This document shows positions 47,701-56,700 of a stretch of DNA of 64,000 bases, piece after piece. Position numbers and translations under genes: made by a program. Every line of letters starts with the position of its first letter. Position 1 is the stretch's first letter. Source of the stretch: Lytechinus variegatus (taxonomy: Eukaryota; Echinodermata; Echinoidea; Temnopleuroida; Toxopneustidae); the NCBI RefSeq assembly GCF_018143015.1, contig NC_054742.1:14863632-14927631 (forward strand), in the 5' to 3' direction. The notes under the pieces were generated by a model that saw nothing but the letters and a program-made list of their open reading frames with translations, had not been told where the DNA came from and ran no database searches.

Positions 47701-50700
47701 GCCTACATAGTGCACTAGGCTTCACGGTACACCATGAAGCTTTCTTGGGCAAGTGTTGGTCCTGAAAAGGACCACCCAATCTCGACGTTTCAACAATTGT
47801 GTTCTTGCCATCCTTTCTCCTAAGGACGACAAAGATTACACTTGTCAAAACGTATTATCAAAATTGTGTCTTTTCATTTTTAAATAACTATTAATAGTTG
47901 TTTTCAAAGGTCAGCACTGCTGGCTGCTGTATTTAATGGTGAAGGCAAGACTGCCAGAGGCACTCCACTTGTTTCTAATCAAAAAGAGAGTCTGTAAAGA
48001 TGAAGATCTGCATCAATCTTACTTTCCACGAATAGAGGGCCTCACAAAAATATGCTCAAAATTAAAGTTTTTGAGCACTCTGGTGAATAAAAGATATTAT
48101 TACCCGTATCAGACATCTGAGCTGGTCATTTACAAACCCGTATTGCCCTACATTTTCTGAATATCAGGAAGGGATAGGTATATTGTTTGTATTTTCCTCG
48201 GTCTCAATGCGCATATTTACTTTGCTTGCAGAGACGACGCAAAATATACCTTTGTATTTTTCCTGGTCTCTCATCCGGGTATTTGAGGATGCGTATAAAG
48301 AGATACGCTTCATAAGGATCTGCGCACCAACAATATACGTCATAATAAAGACAACGCTGGATCCGAGCGCTTGCAAGTACGTCATAATGGTAAAGTGCAG
48401 AGCCTAGACCCTGATATTAACATGACACAATAGAACTCTATTTTTAAAAAAAATATCCCCATTATCATGATTTTTGCTCTAAATATCTGATTTGGATGAT
48501 AATGAAAATACTGACTAGCTCTTCTTTCGGGGAACATCAAATATATTGCCCTTAAATGACCCATATTGCCCTCGTCTAAAGACTCGGGTCAATATGATTC
48601 TTTTGCTGGCAATATATTTGATGTTCCCCTCAAGGCCAGTCAATATTATATAATTATTCCTAAGTCTATAATAAAAACAATCACACCTGAATGAAAGGGG
48701 GGGGTTGTCACAAAAGTGATATTCTAAAGACTTTTTTGAGTGTGTGTTGTATGTTGAATAGACTCACCAGTCTGGGTAGTTTCCAGCTCGAGCAAGTGCC
48801 AACAAGGAAATACATGTACGACACTTAGATTCAATGTTTATTTTTATGAATTCATAAAAAAATATATAAATGTTCATTATAAATTGTTTTAAAGAGAAAT
48901 GCCAGTAGTTGCAGTAAAGACTGATTTTATGAGAAAGTTTGTAAAACCAGGCTTAATTGTCAGAATATCATCGAGGATCTCGATCTGGTACAGTTACATA
49001 AACTGAACTTTGTGAAATCTTGAAATCTACGCTGAAAAATGTTCACACTGAAGATCACCAACACAGATAGGCACACGTGGGACAGAGTAATAATATTGCT
49101 GGAATAAAGACCCGACGGAAGTGACCGAATCCGCGCTTATTTTGCTTATTTCTCAGCAATTACACAATTTCTTCCAGAATCCTTTGGCACATATTTTTTA
49201 TTCATACAAACAGACACTTGGGTGGTCATTATATTAGATTCTGTCAAAAGTCATTTTGAGATCGTTACCAAAACTGGAATTTATCTTTAATATCAGTTTG
49301 TGCTATGACACATGTTATAACATTTTGTGGATTAATTATTAGAGATCTATTTAAAACTAAATTGTGCAGTTTATAACAAAGCAAATATAAGATGAAATTA
49401 CCAAATTAAATTAATGGAAAAGGATGAAGGTGTTATGAATCCTTGACAAGGAATGAATGAAAATTGAATTTAAACAAGTAAATTAAAAATACTAGAACTA
49501 TACAAAATATAAAATCATCAGTTAAATAAGACCTCAAGTACATGTAGAACACTGATAATTTGATTACTGATTCTTGTTTACATCCCAAGGAGATTGCACA
49601 TTCTAGATGAGCCATCCAGCAAAAATGTGTGTACTGCAGAAGTATAGACAAGAATATTCAGAGAAATTTCCTGTACTTTCTACCTCAGAACGCAGAGAAC
49701 AGTATACGTACTGCACAGTGTGTTCAGCGGACGTAAACACTGACTACGAGGGAATCAGTGATATACAACGAAATATAAACTAAAAAAAGCATAGCACATG
49801 CAGAAGCTACAATGTACATGTACTAATGGAAAGCCCCTGACATATTTCACAACCTCAGATGTAAACGTTATTGATGCAGAGGTTTTGTTGACAGAATTCA
49901 TCATTGAACATAGCATTCCTCTTAGTGTGGCAGACCACTGCAGAAAACTATTGAAGAAGATGTTCCAGGATTCTCAGATTGCTCAAAAGTATGCATGTGG
50001 CCGAACAAAGACCAGTTACATTGTTGATACTCTCGGGAAAGACAGCCAGAAAAGAATTCTGAAAAGCATCAGGGAATCGGCATTCAGCAGACCCAGTGTG
50101 GGTGAGATACTTTGCTCCCAAAGAAGTCATGTCTGTACTTCTGTCACTCACTGTGTGTGCCAAACCATCAACTGAAGAAAATATATTCCTGCTTCTTCAA
50201 AGTGAAATGGAAAGTTTTTAATTCCCAGGAAAAACCTTGTCTGCTCTTTTCTCTTTTTTTTTGCTGATAATGCATTGGAGATGCTTGGCAAGGTGAAAGG
50301 AGTTTCTGCATTCATACAGAAAAAACACCATCTTTGTATGTTGCCTGTAAGATACTACACATGTAATTGTAGATTTCTTTGAATAAAATTGCAAATTGCA
50401 GATTGTGAATATGAAATTTAGAAAATAACTGATTTGTTCCTTTTTCTTTAATTTATTTTATTCAATCTAATTTGATTTTCTGTTTGTGTATTCATTTACT
50501 TATTTATTCATTATTTTTTTATTTCATTTTATTTTTTTTTTTTGGGGGGGGAAGGTCTTGTTTGAAGAAAGTTTGGCAGAGACCTAGTAATCACTTACCG
50601 TATCCTGTTAGTCTGTTAGTCTCAATACACATGCAGTAACACTATAATTAAACAACCATAATGCTAAATTATACGATTACCAAAAAATATACAGCATATT

Positions 50701-53700
50701 TACAGTGCGTATCAAAAAAAGTTTACACTTTGAAAAAAAAATTTACTTTCATTGGATAGATGAGACCGAAACCAAAGATTATATGTGAAAAAATTACCCA
50801 CATGTTGTATATTTTTTAATTCCCAGGGCTTTTTCAAAGTGTAAACTTATTTTTTGATACGCACTGTATATATCCATATAATCATTTCCTGTTTTCCTAA
50901 TACAGGCTGCCCCTGTCACCTTATGCATAATGCTGCAGAGACCATAAAAACATCTTTCAGTCAAGATTGAAGATCTACTCATAGACATTTTCTATCATCT
51001 GGAAAAAAGTAGTAAGAAGAAGCAGTCATCTAAAGCCCATCAGGAGAAGACAGGTGCCCCTCCTCATAAGATACTGCCTGCACTTGTTAGCTGTCTCTTG
51101 GACATTGCATTGCAAGATTTCTTGAACAATGGGATGCATTGCTATCATTCTTCAAAGAAGTAGTTGCCAAAGATAAAACTATAATAAAAAAATGTGTTGA
51201 ACAGGGCTCATCACTGTCAAAGCCTGCATCCCTGACACAAATGAGTGATACTTCTGCTATCAAACAAAAGTCAGCTGGTATGCCTTGCACCAAGACACCA
51301 TTGAGTGAAGGTGGAAATCTTGCAACAAAAAAGAGAAGAAACAGAAGTCTTTTGACTTGCCTGCCTGGCTCTAAGAAAGCAATACCCAGTAACTTCATCT
51401 GTCAAGCCTAGCAAAAACATACACGCTGCAACTTCATAGTGCCAAGATACATCAAGTTCTGAGTTTATGTCAAGTAGATTAAAGACTTGTGTTGCCACTC
51501 CATTCTTTCCAAGAGAGCCTGGGGTCTTGATACTGGAATGTCAAGTTTACAAGCCTTCAAAGCGTTTGTCATCATCATAAAGTAATGCTTCAAGAAAGTC
51601 AACTTCAAAGGGGTGTAATTCTGCCACATAATCTTCCATAACAAACACTGATACTAATCCTCAGCATGTAATTTCTAGGATGACTGATCTGAATGTCAAA
51701 TTGAGCTGTTTGAACTGCTGTTGTTTGAGAGCAATGTGATTCTTCAGAAGGATAAGCCTTGTATCAATAGCTTACACAGTACATTCTGCTCTCAGTTCTG
51801 TGATCTTTTGGTAAGGTTTGTTAAACCTCAAGTGATAACATCACAAACTAATGTATATGAAGTAGACTTCACTAATGAAGATAATCAAAAGACTTTAAGA
51901 GTGATGAGTTGTATGTGAGTCAGACAGTCAGAACGTTTATTCAGTTGAATGGACAAGAATGTGTCTGAAGAACTTCTACAAGTGTGTACGAAGCTACATG
52001 TATTATGTCACCGCCTGTAGGGTCAAGCTTACCCTTTCAAAAAGGGAGTCCTTCAAAATGCTGAAGTTTTGAGAGTGTCCAAGAGAAATTAAGTAACACT
52101 GAAGCAATGGCTCTACTTTGCTATGATTATGAGATATTAACATTTGCTTGGAGATGGGGAAAGAGAGAGCATACAGAAGAATTCTGCAGGTTTCAGGTTG
52201 ATTCTCTAGATGACATTTTGAAGCAAGAGAAGAGATTCAATGAAGTATGGAATGAAATTTCTAAACTGAAGTTACCTGCAAGTTGTGGTGCAAGGTATAC
52301 TGCTCTAGTCCAGCTAGCAAAGATTGTCATGGTCATGTCTAGTTCCGGTCAAGCTTGTCAACAAAAGTATTGGGGAATTTGATAATGAGAAGGATGGGCA
52401 TGGTAGCTACATCTACACCCTGCTATGCAGTTACCCATTCTGCAGCTCTCCTGAAGCAGGCAAAGCAAGCCACATCAACTGGCCTGAAATCATAGACTGA
52501 AAAATGCTTGTTGTTGGTAAGATTGATCTTACATCATTATGTAGTACACATACACAACTGTCAATAGCAAAAAATGCTAATGATATGTAATAACAGACAA
52601 AAAAGAATTGATAAATTATATCAAATTACATGAAGTTAAGTCATCATCTGGTGTGGTAATGAGGGTGAATTTGCTTTAAAAAGTGTTGGGAAGTGCTACT
52701 TTTACATGCTGAAAATGCAAAGAGTCCTTATCGTTGGCGGGGACACCTGCTAGGCACCCTCGTAGCTTTGATACTGATTTTTACTATCAAAGCTTTGCAG
52801 GTAAGATGTAATATTAAAATGAGGTGCAATAGCAACCGTGTGTCCCCTTATACCATTGTGTGCTAAACATACAAATGCCTGTTCTCCCTGACATGGCTTT
52901 CAAAAATGAATAAAGAATAGCAAGTGGAACGCCTCTGCCAGTCTCGCCTGCATTATGCGATACAATAAACCAGCAGTGCTGACTTTGAAAACAGATATTG
53001 AATAATTATTCAAAAAAGAAAACACTCATATGATAATAAAGTAAAATACTATATGTCCATCGACCAAAGTAGACATTTGACCATAATCATATAACCTAAT
53101 ATGTGTGCAAAACAATCATTCATACTTGATTGCCATTCATGTAATGTATGTCTAAGCTTTATGAACTATAACCTTTCTAAGTTATGATTAAGATTTCATA
53201 AATACCCTAAGCATGATCAAAGTTAATTGACAATAAATGACCTTTGACCTTGGTCATGTGAACTGAAACTCGCACAAGATGTTCAAGGATATGTAATTGC
53301 TCTTATGTCTAAGTTTCATAAACTAGATCCATGAACTTAAGTTATGAGTTATGACGACAATTCCACGAATTCCCCCAACATGGCCAAAGTTCAACGACAC
53401 TAAGTGACATTTGAACTTGGTAATGTGACCTGAAACTTACAATGTACATGTAGGCAGGATCCTCATTAATATTTGATTACCCTTATGTCCAAATTTCATT
53501 ATCTAGGTCCACATACTTTCTAAGCCATGACTTTTAAAAAACTTAACCTTGGTTAAGATTTCAATGTTGACGACGCCGCCGCAGTCACCATTGGATAAAC
53601 GGCACCTATCGCCTTCCTCTCCTATGCAGGTGAGACAAAAATCATAATCTCAACTGAGATAATTAATGGCTGATAAGTTTGGAAATTATGTTCTCTAAAC

Positions 53701-56700
53701 TTTAAGGCTCTAAAAAAAACATCTTCTTGAGATGCCAAGCAAAGAATATGTTTATTGAACCACAAAAAGTACATTCATCATCGAGATCTATACTATAGAT
53801 GGTGGTGTAAATGTCAATTCTGTTTGCAAAGATTTTGTTTTTAAACCAATATTCATCTTAGATATAATTACTGTTATTACTGTATATTATCTAAAGGCCT
53901 GTTCACACCACCCGAGCGTCGTTTGAGCGGTCGTGAAGCGGTAGGGAAAGAGGGTATAATTTCGCTCTAAAAAATTGGGGAAAAAATCGAAAACAAAAAT
54001 CGAAAACAATCGAAATCGAAAATGGTGAACGGTAGCAAGCTGTGATGATTTTTTTCTCTCAGCTCCACGACCGCTCCAACAACGCTCGGGCGGTGTGACC
54101 ATGCCTTTACTGCCTTACTTTTTAAAGTAAGCAACTTTGGTCTACAATATAACTCACATTAAAGAAACAACATCTCCCCTCTCGATGTTATAGTCACGTA
54201 CAGACCATCGGCTCAAGAATAATACATCCCTTTGCTTAGAAGAATCTGGATTTAAGGCAGGCTGAAGAATAAAACAATCTATTTTAAGTTAGCAGCAACA
54301 AGATTTTGAAAAAGAAAAACTTGAAAGGTCAAGGTTTATAATAAACTTTAGGATAAGCTCACCCTTAAAAACTTAATTGTAAATATAAAGCAAAACAAGT
54401 GTCGCTAGGGCGAGCACATAATACGCCCGTCTGTAACGCGGAAAACAGAGTTATTGGTCAAGCAAGAAAAGTGAAGGGTGGCAACTTGTCCTTTGACATT
54501 TTGACCTCACAATCGATAGGCTTTCTGGGATCTGTGCTAGTTTCATACACACCAAATAATATGAGCCAAGGTTAAGTTAAACTGAAGTTATCGCGATTAC
54601 AAGGAAAAGTTAACAGACGGATGGACAGACAGACGGATATCGAGCGTGATACCATAATACATCCCGTAGGATGGGAGTATAAAAATCAACGAAATGTCAT
54701 TTTATCAAAAAATGGAAAATAGGTTTTATTATACAGAACATCAACAAATTATTTAACACCTGCTCCTTAAAGAAAAAAGTCATCAAGATACAAGTGGAAC
54801 ACCTCTGGCAGTCTCGCCTGCATTACGCCATTCAATATACTAGCATCAGTGTTGACTTTAATTTACTAAATTTACAAACATGAGTGCCGCTAAAGGCGAG
54901 CAAGACGGAAAATGGAGTAATTGGTTAAGCAAGAAAAGTGGAAGGTGGCGACTTCACCTTTGACCTTCTGACCTCAAAAGCAATAGAATTGCTGGGATCC
55001 ATGCTAGTAACATACACACTAAATTATACGAGCCTAGGTTGAGTTAAACTGAAGTTATCGTGTATACAAGGGAAAGTTAACAGATGGAAAGACGGACGGA
55101 CACCAAGCGTGATACTATAATACGTCCAGTGTAGATGGGCGTATAGAAAAAACGCAATTCATATGATAATAAAATACTATGTTCATTGATGCCGCAAATT
55201 TCATCAAAATCAGATAACAAATAATAAAGTTATTGAAGTTTAAAGTTTAGCAATATTTTGTGAAAACAGTCGTCATGAATACATGTATTCATTAGGTGGG
55301 CTGATGTCACATCTCCACTTTCCGTTTTCTTTTGTTATTACATGTAGTATGTACATAAAATCATATTTTTTTCATTATTTCATACTTGTGTGAATAATAT
55401 GTCTCCCTTATAATGACATAAGTTGCAGCAATAAATATCTCATGCACTAAAATCAGTTGTCAATCCAATTTTTCTAGTTCTTGGAGGAAAAAATTTAATA
55501 AACCTAAAATTCATATAATAAAATACAAAAGAACAAGTGGAGATGTGACATCAGCCCACCTAATTAATATTCATCATGACTGTATTCACAAAATATTACT
55601 AAACTTTAAAATTCAATAACTTTGATATTTGTTATTCGATTTTGATGAAATTTTCGGCATTTTGCGCCGTAAATTCTACTCTATGTATTAAAATATAAAT
55701 ATTTTCAGCACTGACCATCCCTTTAATTCTTGGATTTGGGATAACTTGAGATGTAAAACAGTGAAGCAAAACAAAAATCTGCACTAATAGCTAATTGAAT
55801 TTAAGATACAGATTAGACCTATAGCTTATGATTTATCACAATCATTACAAATGAAGAAAAAGATTATGAAAAGTCCATATGAAGAGGTGCGTTTTAAATC
55901 GTAGGGTAGGCCCCTATCATGACAAGTTCTCTCCTTCTACCCCAGTCTCGATCGGCCATTTTGTTATGATTCACAACAAAAACGGCTGATCGAGACTGGG
56001 GAGGAGAGAACTTTTCAGATTTTTGAGGTTTCAGTCTGTGCATCGATGTCAGGATTCTACCACTCGTTAGACCTTCATCCATATAATCGTTGTAAGTGCA
56101 TAATTTCTGTTTTCACAATTTATCTTGCTAGATATTTTGACCATAATCTACCCTTGTCCCGTGAGTATGGGTAAATACACGATAAGCTCCTGGGCGCCGG
56201 ACTAGCCTGGAGGCGTCTGGGAGTGAAAGTTATATACTCTACGTATGGTCACTCCCCTAACGCCTGGATTTGCTTTATATGCCTCTCCGTGGAGGCCAGG
56301 ATTACCCGTGTTGAACCTAGACCTAAATCACCAATTTTATTTTTTGTTTTTCGCCCAAAGTTATGTACATGGGCAAGTTTTATGTTAACCCCCATTTTTT
56401 AACTTTTTCATTACTTTTCATTAAATAAATAGTATCAAAATTGAAAGAAGTTAAGAGCAAGAGCGTTCACTTACCCCGTCTGTTTACGTCGCCATTTTTA
56501 TTTCTTTTAAAATACTTGCATTTGCCGATTAATATCACGATTTGTAAAATATTTGTTTCGGTTAAGCTTGTAACCGATTTTGCAATCGGCTACCGATTCC
56601 ATTCGATTTCACCACAATCGGCGATCACTTGCCGATCTTCGATCATGCCCCTTGAAGGAAAAAATCGGATAAAAAAATTGGCGTAGATCTAACGTTAATT

